DNA of 64,000 nucleotides from contig OX457052.1 in NCBI GenBank assembly GCA_949752735.1, positions 31,532,483 to 31,596,482 of the forward strand, written 5' to 3'. Both the position numbers and the translations under genes were made by a program. Positions 1 through 10,239 of the stretch are shown piece by piece (position 1 is the stretch's first letter; the number at the start of each line of letters is the position of its first letter). Below the pieces are notes generated by a model. The model searched no databases. It saw only the letters and a program-made list of their open reading frames with translations, and had not been told where the DNA came from. The DNA is from Lumbricus terrestris (Eukaryota; Annelida; Clitellata; Crassiclitellata; Lumbricidae).

Positions 1-21
1 TTCTGTTGGAGCACGCTAGTG

Positions 22-301
22 CAGGGCTGTTTACAGTACTGGTAAATTTTGAGGTGAGTACACGCTGACCGGGAGAAAACCCGACCTGATCGGCCCCAAA
101 ATTTCTGACGACCTTTTTTTAGTCATCGGCCAAAATCTCGTCCATTTGTCGTCGAAAAAAACTGACGACTTTTTTAGTCATCGTGTCAAAATGCATCTTA
201 AGCAGCCGCGTGTCCCCTGATTTACTAGCATGTACGGTGTACCCTCCTTTTTACCCGCGTATAGGCCTACCCTACTTTTCGGGAGGTGTATTATAGCCCT
301 G
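22..301. mobile_element. hAT-type MITE (280 bp)
   Basis: The element starts CAGGGCTGT and ends ATAGCCCTG, which are imperfect inverted termini. It is flanked by an exact 8-bp direct repeat CGCTAGTG at 14-21 and 302-309, the TSD length of hAT elements. It encodes nothing. Its interior carries the phrase gacgacctttttttagtcat, which recurs in several other MITEs of this window, so it belongs to a local non-autonomous group. Confidence 0.8.
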
Positions 302-309
302 CGCTAGTG

Positions 310-704
310 ACACTCCCAACATTATTTTATCCTTGCAATGGACAGTTTCCGAAAATGCCCTTTTAATACAATATTGACTCATTGTAGGCTATAAGTTGCG
401 TCCGTGTCAGATTCGTAGGCCTACTTCTAATAAACGAATTAGATGAATTAGCCTACTTGATGGGTTGATAGATTACAAATAGGCCTACATTGTGCAGCCC
501 TGCGCACATCAAGCCAGTGGCTGTACTGGCCTGTGAAAACGTTAAAGATTCAATTGAACCGCCATATTCTGAAAAAAATCAACTTACCGAATTAGTAATG
601 ATTTTTCGGATAATAACTAATAACTATGACATATAAGAATTGTTTTTAAAACTCTTGAAACGTATAGACTAATGGAATAATAATTATAGTAAGATCGACG
701 TTTA
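310..704. other. Intergenic, no recognisable feature
   Basis: AT-rich sequence with the scattered taggcctac-type motif found throughout the window. I see no ORF with recognisable content, no terminal repeats and no RNA-like structure here. Confidence 0.6.
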
Positions 705-712
705 TTTACAAC

Positions 713-2103
713 CAGTGATTCCGTTAACGTGCGTCCGTGCGTCCCGGACGCACACATTTTGACGCCGGACGCACAAAAATAAAGGCGGTGCGTCCATGGA
801 CGCACTGAAGTTGTGGATGGACGCACAAATAAATTAACGATGAGTCCATGGGACACTAATAAGAAATACCGTGGGGTCCGTATATGTGTAACTGTCTCAG
901 TTTATGCATTGCGTATTTGCGTATTAACTGACTGGTTATAGTGGTGAATAATTTATGCAATGACCTATTTATGAATAGGCTATTTCATTTCTTTGTAAGG
1001 GAGTGACGTAGGCCTACATAGTCTACATCACGATGTAAGAAATATATGCCTACATGCAGGCCTAGGTCTAAACCATCGACATGTCTGCAGTATTTTAGCC
1101 TTAGCCTAGCGTTCAACCGTTCCCATGAGCTGGCTTAAAAAGTATAATGACCGTCGTCGGATAGATCCTAAAATCAAGAAAACTAAAAGAAGTACACCAA
1201 TGCTAAAATATTTTTAAAGTATAAAATTTATTATCGTCGGGAAAATTGGTACTATAATATAGTTATAGATTAGACTAGTGTCCTAAAATAGGCTAAAATT
1301 TCCCTGTTTATTTTTTAAATGATGTCCTTGCTTACGACAATCGCATTTTAGCTCTCTCGGGCTCTGTATTCATTCATTCATTTCAATAAGTTACACAGCG
1401 CCTCTTCAATAAGCCCTCTCAGAGGCGCTCTCCAATTAATATTAATGCAACATGATGCAATCTGATTGTGCTCTAAACAACAGCTTTTGCTTCTAAATGG
1501 CTGTTAATTTGATCTCAAAATTTAAAAACCAAAAACTTCTGCTTATCGTTGGCTTATGCCATATAGGCCTATGGCGGCGTATGGCCTGCTTGACCTTTCA
1601 CGATTCCACGATATAGGCCTATAAACCTACCTCTGGAGAGCTGGCTATAATTTATTAGTTTATGACTTGGTATTTTCTGTATTGATATCGACAACTTTCG
1701 ATTTTACACACAAAAATAGCCAACGGTAAAATGAATTTTATAGCTGATTTTAGCTATAGGCCTATAGCCTAATTGAACTTTTGTAAACGGAGGATGGTTA
1801 TAGCTAATTTTCACGTACGCATGTGGCTGTTCGCAAAAATCTACGAGTTGCAACAGAATGAGCGGGTCAAAAATACGAATTTTTTTGCGTAGGCCACGTA
1901 ATAATAGGCCTAATGGTTGGGCCTTTTGTCACCTGTAATATAAGAAGTTCGGAATTTTTTACATTTGTCCTACTTTGGCCCGATGGGACTCCAAAAATGG
2001 ATAGATGTGGAGTCCATGACTCTCATCCATTTGGTGTGGACTCCAACTTTTTTGATGTGATGCGTCCATGACTCCAAGAATTCAGACCTTAACGGAATCA
2101 CTG
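713..2103. mobile_element. Non-autonomous hAT element (1.39 kb)
   Basis: Terminal inverted repeats begin CAGTGATTCCGTTAA at the left, with the exact reverse complement at the right end. The flanks carry a perfect 8-bp TSD, TTTACAAC, at 705-712 and 2104-2111. Just inside each end are GC-richer phrases built on GGACGCAC or GGACTCCA. No transposase remnant is visible, so the element needed a transposase supplied in trans. An L2-type tail (1368-1432) lies inside it. Confidence 0.85.
1368..1432 (-). repeat. L2-type LINE/SINE 3' tail
   Basis: Read on the minus strand, this ends with gagcgcctctgagag, then gaagaggcgct, followed by a short (ATGA)n run. The same tail ends the L2 LINE at 7542-9710 (gagcgcttctgag...gaagaggcgctatataaat). 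Only the last ~65 bp of a 5'-truncated insertion is present. Confidence 0.55.
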
Positions 2104-2111
2104 TTTACAAC

Positions 2112-2256
2112 TGCGAAATAGCACGCTTGCTGATGAATATTCATAAGACGGTGATTTAATTAATGACGTATCATGACGTCTGCTGTTGAATATTCATAGT
2201 GCGGTGATTTACTAAATAAATGATGAAATGGGACGCTTTCTACTCAATATTCATAC
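2112..2256. repeat. Diverged short direct repeats (tattcata units)
   Basis: Three diverged copies of a ~55-bp unit containing aatattcata followed by cggtgattt lie just left of the MULE-like element, and a further partial unit follows it at 4272. This matters for reading the TSD of that element, because tattcata is part of the local unit. Confidence 0.5.
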
Positions 2257-2368
2257 CGAAGTGACTAGCGGACCGCCAGGCGGCCGTCCAATTTCAATTA
2301 CTAGCGGACCGCCAGTAACGTGTAACCTGTCACATGATGTCGAGTCTTGATTCTTCAATATTGTTACA

Positions 2369-2722
2369 ATGGCGGCAGTTACCGATAGTTTATTTTATGT
2401 CGGACAAAAGTTTTCTTGTTTTAATGACTTAGAAAATTGCAAAAAAGAGTATGAAATGAGTAACTTTTGTAACCTAACAACGCGGGATGCAAAAACGTTG
2501 CAATCCATGATGAAGTATGCACCAAAGAAGGCAGCACGTGCAAAGAAGGAGCTCCGTTATTACTCGCTTCGATTATGCTGTACATATGGTTCCACGACAA
2601 CTGGTCTACCGACAACTCGTCTACCGACAACTCGTCTCCGGACAATTGGTCTAACGACAATTGGTCTACAGACGAATAGTATTGATGAAATAGAAGCTGG
2701 ATTTATGAAAATGGTTTCTTAG
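2369..2722 (+). CDS. FAR1/ZSWIM-like N-terminal domain ORF fragment (MULE transposase remnant)
   Basis: A 117-codon ORF starts 108 bp inside the MULE-like left terminus. Residues ~8-73 contain F-x-V-G-Q-K-F near the start, then K-x-Y-E, T-R-D-A-K-T, and a final Y-Y-S-L-R-L-C-C-T-Y-G. This resembles the FAR1-like zinc-binding domain at the N-terminus of ZSWIM-type proteins and Mutator-like transposases, recognised by eye. After residue ~73 the frame runs into short repeats encoding TTRLPTTRL-like sequence that belong to the inserted inverted repeat. No SWIM zinc finger or DDE domain follows. It is probably a broken transposase start rather than a working gene. Confidence 0.5.
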   Translation: MAAVTDSLFYVGQKFSCFNDLENCKKEYEMSNFCNLTTRDAKTLQSMMKYAPKKAARAKKELRYYSLRLCCTYGSTTTGLPTTRLPTTRLRTIGLTTIGLQTNSIDEIEAGFMKMVS

Positions 2723-3199
2723 CTTAAATGGAAGCTGGATCGATGATTTTATTCATGTATTTCGACATGGATCCAGCTTCTACTTCAGATCTAAAATACC
2801 TTCATCCAGCTTCTATTTCTCACCAGTTATTTTCGTCAATCCGGCTTCTATTTCAGATATAAAAAATACCCTCATCCAGCTTCCATTACTTAAGCGTTTT
2901 TTCATCAATCCAGCTTCTATTTCAGGTCAAGAAATTCTTTCATCCAGCTTTTATTTCTCATACGTGATTTTCGTCAATCCAGCTTCTATTTCACCTGTAA
3001 AAGAGCCATCATCCAGATTTCATTTCTCTTGCGTTTTTTCATCAATCCAACCTCCATTTCATCTGTAAAAACTTTCATCCAGCTTCCATTTCTCAAGCGC
3101 TGAATCAGTTGTCTGTAGACCAGTTGTCGTTAGACAAATTGTCCGGAGACCACTTGTCGTTAGACGAGTTGTGGGTAGACGAGTTGTCGTGACACCATA
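2584..3199. repeat. Inverted-repeat insert with phrase-repeat arms
   Basis: The left arm (2584-2680) is a run of ~15-bp phrases such as gacaactcgtctacc. The right arm (3105-3199) carries the inverted phrases (gtagacgagttgtcg). The outer ends are atatggt and accatat. The interior is the ccagcttctatttc minisatellite. It breaks the FAR1-like ORF. I could not define a TSD. Confidence 0.6.
2735..3100. repeat. Minisatellite cassette, ccagcttctattt unit
   Basis: About eight to nine diverged ~40-50 bp units share tcatccagcttctatttc or tcaatccagcttc, separated by variable spacers containing aaaaatacc or cgttttttc. The same cassette occurs at about 24310-24700, 52400-52810, 53125-53365, 56040-56310 and 57180-57345, each time inside a different inverted-repeat element. 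Confidence 0.8.
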
Positions 3200-3260
3200 T
3201 ACAATACATACATACGTTACTGTCACTTGCTTCTTACTTTTACTGGCGGTCCGCTAGTAT

Positions 3261-4112
3261 TAGGGCTGCCAACCGTCCCGGATTCGCCGGGACAGTCCCG
3301 GAATCGACCCTGAGCGCCCCGTGTCCCGGATTGATCTCAAATTGTCCCGGAATTTGAGGAATTTGGTCTGGAGATCCATTTCTCAAATTGTTGCTCTTAT
3401 TAATTTTTGCTTACTAAACTCAGTCATTTGTCCGATGATTTTTGCGTTCTGCTCTCTATCAGACCTATACATAACGTTGTTAATTGGCTGAACATCACGT
3501 GTTGAAGTTTTCAAAACTGTACAAACTGACCACTGACACGGTATTAGCTTTGCATAATATTATTCTGTCCATTTTCAATTCTTGTGTTGTCTAACAGTCG
3601 CAATTAGGCTACCTAAGAGCACGGATAGTTCACCGACCTTATTAGAGCAGAACTGGTGCTTAATATAAATTTTATTATGACATTGTGACGATTTCTGCGA
3701 CTTTGTGCCCGGTGTTCTGGAAAAGCTTAAAGCACAGAAATAGGCTAAGCTTATAAATTGAGGATAAATTCTGCTCTCCCGTCGCAGGTCTATGAGTCTG
3801 CGATACCTAACCTACGAGCTTCCTTCAATTTGGACGCATAAGTCTTACTCTGATAGGCCTAGCTGACTGTTTGAAATGATGCAGCCTATTCTTGAATTTG
3901 ATTCTTGTATAAAACTTAGGCTATTAAATTTTGTCTTTTGATGATTTATCTTAAATTATTAAGGACTTTTTAAAGTAGATTGCGTAGATCCTATATTGGG
4001 CTGACACAATATTTGTTACATTATGCGTTTCTGTCGATCGTGTAATTTGGTAATGGCACATCGAGTGGCCAAAAGCGTCCCGGAATGGCAAAATCAAAAG
4101 TTGGCAGCCCTA
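3261..4112. mobile_element. Non-autonomous hAT element (852 bp)
   Basis: The termini are TAGGGCTGCCAAC and GTTGGCAGCCCTA, perfect 13-bp inverted repeats of hAT type. Exact 8-bp TSDs GCTAGTAT lie at 3253-3260 and 4113-4120. The insertion is in the subterminal repeat array of the MULE-like element, so it is younger than that element. The left interior repeats gtcccggat-type phrases. No transposase is seen. Confidence 0.9.
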
Positions 4113-4117
4113 GCTAG

Positions 4118-4266
4118 TATTCAGCATTAGACGACCGCCTGGCGGCTTGCTAGTATTCCGTATTGGACGGCCGCCACTGGCGGTCCGCTAGTATTTGAAA
4201 TTCCAGGGCCGCCTGGCGGTCCGCTAGTATTTGAAATTCGAGGGCCGCCTGGCGGTCCGCTAGTCA
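4118..4266. repeat. MULE 3' subterminal tandem array
   Basis: Four ~40-bp units, each with ggccgcctggcggtccgctagtat or a variant, end in the right TIR of the MULE-like element. Two inverted units occur at its left end and one more at 3242-3260. Subterminal repeats of the terminus are typical of transposase-binding regions. Confidence 0.7.
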
Positions 4267-4483
4267 CAGCCTATTCATACGGTACAACAGCGGTAATTAA
4301 TTAATGCGCTAACGCCAAAAATATAGTTCGCTACTAAATTGCTTCCTAAAAAGATGCTAATTGATCATGAGTTTGGCATCTATTTTTGCAGCATCTACGC
4401 ACAAATATGTACATGAAAAAGTAAAATGCAGCTTGTCATCAGTTTTTCCGGGGTCTAACATTGACAATATTTTATGCCGCTGG

Positions 4484-6112
4484 GTCTATCTTTACATCGA
4501 ATAGATTGTAGGCTGTAGTTAGTCACATGAAAAGAGTTACCCATTTCCTAACATAGCCAGAGCAGGTGTTCAACATCTGCCGCATCAGCGTCTTTACATC
4601 GAATAGATCATAGTCTGTAATTAGTCACATAAAAGGAATCATAGTCTGAAATTATTCACATCTGCTAGCCCAGTGTGGTGGATGGCGGAGTGAGCAGGTG
4701 TTCAACATCTGTCGCACCAAAGATGTCATAGTCTGTAATTAGTCACATAAAAGGAATCATAGTCTGAAATTATTCACATCTGCTAGCCCAGTGTGGTGGA
4801 TGGCGGAGTGAGCAGGTGTTCAACATCTGTCGCACCAAAGATGTCATAGTCTGTAATTAGTCACATAAAAGGAATCATAGTCTGAAATTATTCACATCTG
4901 CTAGCCCAGTGTGGTGGATGGCGGAGTGAGCAGGTGTTCAACATCTGTCGCACCAAAGATGTCATAGTCTGTAATTAGTCACATAAAAGGAATCATAGTC
5001 TGAAATTATTCACATCTGCTAGCCCAGTGTGGTGGATGGCGGAGTGAGCAGGTGTTCAACATCTGTCGCACCAAAGATGTCATAGTCTGTAATTAGTCAC
5101 ATAAAAGGAATCATAGTCTGAAATTATTCACATCTGCTAGCCCAGTGTGGTGGATGGCGGAGTGAGCAGGTGTTCAACATCTGTCGCACCAAAGATGTCA
5201 TAGTCTGTAATTAGTCACATAAAAGGAATCATAGTCTGAAATTATTCACATCTGCTAGCCCAGTGTGGTGGATGGCGGAGTGAGCAGGTGTTCAACATCT
5301 GTCGCACCAAAGATGTCATAGTCTGTAATTAGTCACATAAAAGGAATCATAGTCTGAAATTATTCACATCTGCTAGCCCAGTGTGGTGGATGGCGGAGTG
5401 AGCAGGTGTTCAACATCTGTCGCACCAAAGATGTCATAGTCTGTAATTAGTCACATAAAAGGAATCATAGTCTGAAATTATTCACATCTGCTAGCCCAGT
5501 GTGGTGGATGGCGGAGTGAGCAGGTGTTCAACATCTGTCGCACCAAAGATGTCATAGTCTGTAATTAGTCACATAAAAGGAATCATAGTCTGAAATTATT
5601 CACATCTGCTAGCCCAGTGTGGTGGATGGCGGAGTGAGCAGGTGTTCAACATCTGTCGCACCAAAGATGTCATAGTCTGTAATTAGTCACATAAAAGGAA
5701 TCATAGTCTGAAATTATTCACATCTGCTAGCCCAGTGTGGTGGATGGCGGAGTGAGCAGGTGTTCAACATCTGTCGCACCAAAGATGTCATAGTCTGTAA
5801 TTAGTCACATAAAAGGAATCATAGTCTGAAATTATTCACATCTGCTAGCCCAGTGTGGTGGATGGCGGAGTGAGCAGGTGTTCAACATCTGTCGCACCAA
5901 AGATGTCATAGTCTGTAATTAGTCACATAAAAGGAATCATAGTCTGAAATTATTCACATCTGCTAGCCCAGTGTGGTGGATGGCGGAGTGAGCAGGTGTT
6001 CAACATCTGTCGCACCAAAGATGTCATAGTCTGTAATTAGTCACATAAAAGAGTCATAGTCTGAAATTATTCACATCTGCTAGCCCAGTGTGGTGGATGG
6101 CGGAGTGAGCAG
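4484..6112. repeat. 118-bp tandem satellite, about 13 copies
   Basis: The unit contains tcatagtctgtaattagtca, then gaaattattcacatctgct and gatggcggagtgagcaggtg. The repeat period is 118 bp (for example 4681 to 4799). From about 4600 to 6050 the copies are virtually identical, while the first copy (4484-4600) is diverged and the last has a short deletion. That pattern indicates homogenisation of the centre by unequal exchange or recent amplification. No ORF of note. Confidence 0.95.
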
Positions 6113-6613
6113 GGCCCGTATGTACATAAGGGCTTAAGTCTTATATATGGCTTAAATATCGTCTATGCGGGAGAAGTGTGTTAATTCGGTATGCATGGCT
6201 CGAGCTTAGCGAGCTGTGCTAGGTATAACGTTATGCCAAACCCGAGGTAGGAGTTGGCCGGCTACTCCCATTGTGAACAATAGGCGGCCGACTCTAGCTG
6301 GACAGCGCGAACAATAGGCAGCCGTTCGATATTTCCCTACGGGCCGCTTTAGGTCTGATTCTGTTTACCCCACGCTGCACCGACCGCATATAAATATCTT
6401 TCACGCATGCGCGCTCAGCTATAACCTATTGAATGGGGGGGGAAGAGCAAGCGTCATGCATCGTCAGCTACAAGGAATGTGTAGCTTAGTTATTCTGTCT
6501 GCTATTTTGTTTCGTGCATACGGATACATTCCAATGGCTATATCGGGAATTACTAAGTCGCGTTTAGGCACTAAACATCGATAGCCTTATGCCGTGTCTT
6601 GTACATACAGCCC
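6113..6613. mobile_element. PIF/Harbinger-like MITE inserted in the satellite (501 bp)
   Basis: The ends are GGCCCGTATGTACA and TGTACATACAGCCC, imperfect inverted repeats. It interrupts the satellite phrase gagcag|gtgttcaac. Both sides retain CAG (6110-6112 and 6614-6616), so the TSD is 3 bp, as in PIF/Harbinger. Dozens of uninterrupted satellite copies next to it give the empty site directly. No coding content. Confidence 0.8.
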
Positions 6614-7199
6614 CAGGTGTTCAACATCTGTCGCACCAAAGATGTCATAGTCTGTAATTAGTCACATAAAAGAGTCATAGTCTGTAATTAGACACGTCAA
6701 AATCAATCAAGCATGACAATATCTAGGACACTGTCTTACTAGTGGTAGTCATTAATATGGGGCGATGACACTGTCCAACTGGTGGTATAAGTTATCGCAG
6801 GTGCTGTCCTACTGGTGGTACTCCCTATCCACTTATATCCATGGGCGCCGACTCTGCGAGGCCCGTGAGTGCTCAGCACCACCAGAAATTGGCCATGCGA
6901 GGCCCGCCTATGCATGGGCACCGCCAGAAATCAGCCAACACGATGTACTTTTAATGATATTATTCTCTGTTGGCATTGCTTATCTATAAAAATCATTGCG
7001 TTTTTTACATATTTTCTTTTATCTCAGTTAGTTTACCTTAATATTGCTCCAGTTTTACTCCGTCCGGTAGTCTGAGCTCCATACGAATACGAGGAAAATC
7101 TCAAAATCTCGCTCCTTCGATCCGCTTCAGTCATATTTTTACGGACGAAGGCGACGATTTGAATGACTGTTTCTTTTTATCGTACATGCTAGGCGCTAT
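6614..7199. other. Satellite remnant and unassigned sequence
   Basis: 6614-6700 is the continuation of the 118-bp satellite after the Harbinger insertion, with its last unit shortened. 6740-6930 has short direct repeats of tactggtggta and of a gcgaggcccg...gccagaaatt phrase. From 6960 to 7199 I see nothing recognisable. Confidence 0.6.
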
Positions 7200-7207
7200 A
7201 ATGATCC

Positions 7208-7536
7208 CATGGGCGGAGACCAGGAGGGGACGGGGGGACGGTTCCCCCAATGAAGGTGTTGGGGGACGACCCACGCATTTGTCCCCCCCAATCGTTGAGC
7301 GTCATCAACTTTTTTGGCGGCGAAAATAGAACATTTGTTTCAAAGTCACCACTTTTTTGCGGTGAAAATAGATTTTTTCTCGAGATTTCGGCGGATGATT
7401 AAAAAAAAGGTCGTCAGAAATTTTGGCTGGCAAAATATGGAAATTTTTCGGCGACACTCAGCCATTCGTTCGTCAAAAAATCTCGCGTCTTTCCGCCTCC
7501 CCCGCTCCCAAGTTTCCGCCCAGGTCTCCGCCCATG
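7208..7536. mobile_element. hAT-type MITE, CATGGGCGGAG family (329 bp)
   Basis: It starts CATGGGCGGAGACC and ends GGTCTCCGCCCATG, with exact 8-bp TSDs AATGATCC at 7200-7207 and 7537-7544. The interior contains the cgtcagaaattttggc phrase shared with other MITEs. A second member of the family lies at 20604-20989. It sits at the 5' edge of the L2 LINE. Confidence 0.88.
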
Positions 7537-7541
7537 AATGA

Positions 7542-9710
7542 TCCTCACTGCGCGAGAATCATAATTTCTTCAAGAAAAAACTACTCAGCATCACAATTAA
7601 CGATACAACCATGACGGATGTTCTGAACACCTTACTTCCGTTACACCCGGCAAAGACGCGTCGTTCCGTTCTAACACCTTGGTTCGACGCCGAGTGCCGC
7701 TCCTTCCGCCGCCATGCTCGTTGCTTAGAGAGGCGTTACAGACGCACCAAATCATCTACCGACGGCACCAACTTTGTTAAATACGTCCGTGAGATGCATC
7801 GAAAATACAAAGAAAAGGAACGAGTGCATTGGGAGGAAAAGATCGCCTACCATTCAAGAGAACCCAGGAAGCTCTGGTCGACGTTCAATGACCTCCTTGG
7901 ACGTGCCCGACCAGGAGGCAACACTAACACGCCTCTCTTCTCGCCTGATGCATTTTTAGACGTTTTCACAACGAAGGTAAACACCGTCAGAGACGCTACG
8001 GCTAACTGTTCACCACCGATTTTTCCTCCCGTTAGCTGTGAGCTGTCTTCCTTCGATCCTGTCTCAGCTCAAGAGCTGCGACGAATCATTCTTACCTCTG
8101 CACCGAAAACCTGTGATCTAGACCCTCTCCCTACGTTCCTCCTCCAGGAGTTAGTTGACACTCTACTCCCTTTCCTAACGCTCCTCTGCAATAGTTCTCT
8201 CCGTGATGGTGTGCTTCCCGTGTCACAGAAACGATCAATTGTTGTTCCAGTGCCTAAGAGTGAAAGTTCGGATATGGCGGATCCAACTAACTTTAGGCCA
8301 ATAGCAAATGTTTCTTTTTTGTCTAAAATAATTGAAAAAGTTGTAGCTGCCCAGCTCACCCATTACCTTAATAAAAATGATCTTCTTCCATTTTTTCAAT
8401 CAGGTTTCCGGAAAGACCACTCCACAGAGACTTTACTTCTTCGCCTTCTTTCAGATATATATACGGCCATAGACAACTCCCAGGTCACCCTTTTGGCATT
8501 GTTCGATGTGAGCGCAGCCTTCGACACGGTTGACCATGATATCCTTTTAACTAGACTTTCTATCTCTTTTGGCATCTCAGGAAATTTTCTCAACTGGCTT
8601 ACTTCCTACCTTCAGGACCGTTCTTACTCTGTCGCTTGTGGGGCTACTAGATCATCCTGGGCACCTGCCCCGTTTGGGCTGCCCCAAGGCTCTGTCCTAG
8701 GCCCCCTATTATATATAATATACACTGCAGACCTTGGACCACTCTTACTGGCAAATTCAATCCTTAGTCAATCCTATGCTGATGACCTCCAGGCATATGT
8801 TCACTGCCCAGCATCTGCCGCTACTGATGCGGTTCGAGAAATTTGTAGGGCTATGGAAACCCTGGAAGCCTGGATGTCTTCTAACCGTTTGCGACTGAAC
8901 CCTACCAAGACGCAATATATCTGGTTTGGGACTCGTCAACAACTTGCAAAAATTGACATGAAAGCCTTAGCATTAGAGTTTCCTCTGATTACTTTCTCAC
9001 CTTTTGTGCGGGACCTTGGTGTTATTTTAGACCAAGAGCTAACTTTCACTCGGCATATAAACCTACTATGTCGAAGCTGCAGTTACTACCAGTTACGTCA
9101 GCTTAAGGTGGTCTCCCGTTCTCTGTCTTTTAGTGCCGCCTCTACTCTTGTTCACTCTTTCGTAGTTTCCCGCCTTGACTACTGCAGCACCCTCTATCAT
9201 GGACTTCCGGCTGACCGGATTGGCTGCCTTGAACGGGTCCTCCGCTCTGCGGCGCGACTTGTTGGCCATATCCCAAAATATGGCCATGTCTCATCCTATA
9301 TGCGGGATACCTTACACTGGCTCCCTTCTCCTCAGCGGATTGCATACAGGGTCTGTGCGCTGGTTAGGCGGTGCATTGAAGGACTAGCTCCACCCTACCT
9401 TCGAGAATTCTGTTGTTCCACCTTGGGAGTTCAGCGTCGATCGACCCTTCGATCGGCGAACCACGCTGAGCTTCTGGTTCCCCGCTCACGGACTGCTATC
9501 CGACAGCGTTGTTCATTCTCTGTTGCAGGTCCTACAGCTTGGAATGGTCTCCCTGTTACACTGCGCTTAATTCCCAGGGGTCACTCCGCTCTGTTCCTTA
9601 AGAACCTAAAAACTGTTTTATTTAGCCGTGGCTGGGCCGGGAGCGCTTCTGAGTAGCCTACCTTGAAGAGGCGCTATATAAATTTCTGAAAATAAATAAA
9701 TAAATAAAAA
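7542..9710 (+). mobile_element. L2-clade LINE, 5'-truncated
   Basis: The frame is open from 7542, just downstream of a hAT MITE. Codons before the first ATG continue in the style of the spacer between endonuclease and RT, so the endonuclease has been lost by 5' truncation. The 3' end is gagcgcttctgag, gaagaggcgctatataaat, then a short (AAAT)n run, the tail type of L2 elements. No clear TSD could be defined. Confidence 0.85.
7611..9656 (+). CDS. L2-type reverse transcriptase ORF (681 codons)
   Basis: This is the RT part of a LINE ORF2, which copies element RNA at a nicked target. Residues ~1-100 are a basic linker (PWFDAECRSFRR), followed by the RT: NFRPIANVS near residue 226, SGFRKDHSTET near 263, first catalytic Asp in FDVSAAFD at ~299, PQGSVLGPL near 365, and the catalytic YADD at 389-392. 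The C-terminal region (SRLDYCSTLYHGLP, WNGLPVTLR) is the usual post-RT domain. The frame is uninterrupted, which suggests recent insertion. The upstream apurinic endonuclease is absent, so this copy cannot be autonomous. The start codon is simply the first ATG in a frame that is open further upstream. Confidence 0.92.
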   Translation: MTDVLNTLLPLHPAKTRRSVLTPWFDAECRSFRRHARCLERRYRRTKSSTDGTNFVKYVREMHRKYKEKERVHWEEKIAYHSREPRKLWSTFNDLLGRARPGGNTNTPLFSPDAFLDVFTTKVNTVRDATANCSPPIFPPVSCELSSFDPVSAQELRRIILTSAPKTCDLDPLPTFLLQELVDTLLPFLTLLCNSSLRDGVLPVSQKRSIVVPVPKSESSDMADPTNFRPIANVSFLSKIIEKVVAAQLTHYLNKNDLLPFFQSGFRKDHSTETLLLRLLSDIYTAIDNSQVTLLALFDVSAAFDTVDHDILLTRLSISFGISGNFLNWLTSYLQDRSYSVACGATRSSWAPAPFGLPQGSVLGPLLYIIYTADLGPLLLANSILSQSYADDLQAYVHCPASAATDAVREICRAMETLEAWMSSNRLRLNPTKTQYIWFGTRQQLAKIDMKALALEFPLITFSPFVRDLGVILDQELTFTRHINLLCRSCSYYQLRQLKVVSRSLSFSAASTLVHSFVVSRLDYCSTLYHGLPADRIGCLERVLRSAARLVGHIPKYGHVSSYMRDTLHWLPSPQRIAYRVCALVRRCIEGLAPPYLREFCCSTLGVQRRSTLRSANHAELLVPRSRTAIRQRCSFSVAGPTAWNGLPVTLRLIPRGHSALFLKNLKTVLFSRGWAGSASE

Positions 9711-10234
9711 ATAACAAAACAGCCTTGACTAAATTGTCTGTGAAAACTATTTGAAAAACCATCTTCCAATATTGGCTCACAAAATAGTGGTTAATGTAGA
9801 CAGAATTTTTTGATTTCTTGTGCAAAATTTGAGTCTGTTGAGCGTTGACCTAATTAGGGGAGAGTGCTCCAAGATGCCCATGCTAACGAAGATTGTGTTT
9901 TTTTTCTGTGTGAATTCCAAGGGAAGAATTTTGATGAAATAACAGCTTCAGAGTCACTATTTTATGTTGTGTGGAAATTTTTTAAAACAACGGCAGAGAT
10001 GCTTTTCAAGTCTTAAACCACGACAATTTCGTAAAAATGACCGCCTAAGATACTACCAGCGCAGTGAGGCAAGAAAAAAAATCGAAAATGGTTAGAAGAA
10101 CATCCATTCCGCAAGCCCCTTCGACCCTTCCATGCTCGGCGATCGTCCTTTGACCGCGAGTTCGTCCCCTAAAACCATGAACAAGTCTCCGCCTATGAAC
10201 AGAGGTAACTCCAATAACCCTCCTATCCAAAAAG
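9711..10234. other. Intergenic, mostly unassigned
   Basis: No coding content recognised. A right-end-like motif tctccgcctatg at about 10186-10197 resembles the CATGGGCGGAG MITE terminus, but no partner end is visible. The last five bases (10235-10239, gctcc) are the left TSD of the LTR retrotransposon. Confidence 0.5.
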
Positions 10235-10239
10235 GCTCC

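Larger units (their letters stand above)
2257..4271. mobile_element. MULE-like DNA transposon, internally rearranged (2.0 kb)
   Basis: The ends match as GTGACTAGCGGACCGCCAGG, and the reverse complement ends at 4267. A 9-bp direct repeat TATTCATAC lies at 2248-2256 and 4272-4280; 9 bp is the usual MULE TSD, but tattcata also occurs in the surrounding unit repeat, so this TSD is less certain than others here. The left end leads into an ORF with a FAR1-like N-terminal domain (2369-2722), which fits a Mutator-like transposase start. The rest of the transposase is missing, replaced by an inverted-repeat/minisatellite insert (2584-3199) and an hAT element (3261-4112). Confidence 0.6.

Noticed and set aside
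2421..2660. Minus-strand frame with SLDQLSGDELSVDEL repeats
   Set aside because: It is the reverse reading of the phrase-repeat arm and the FAR1-like ORF.
4484..6112. CRISPR-like array of regularly spaced repeats
   Set aside because: The units are contiguous 118-bp copies with no variable spacers, in a eukaryotic context; it is a satellite.
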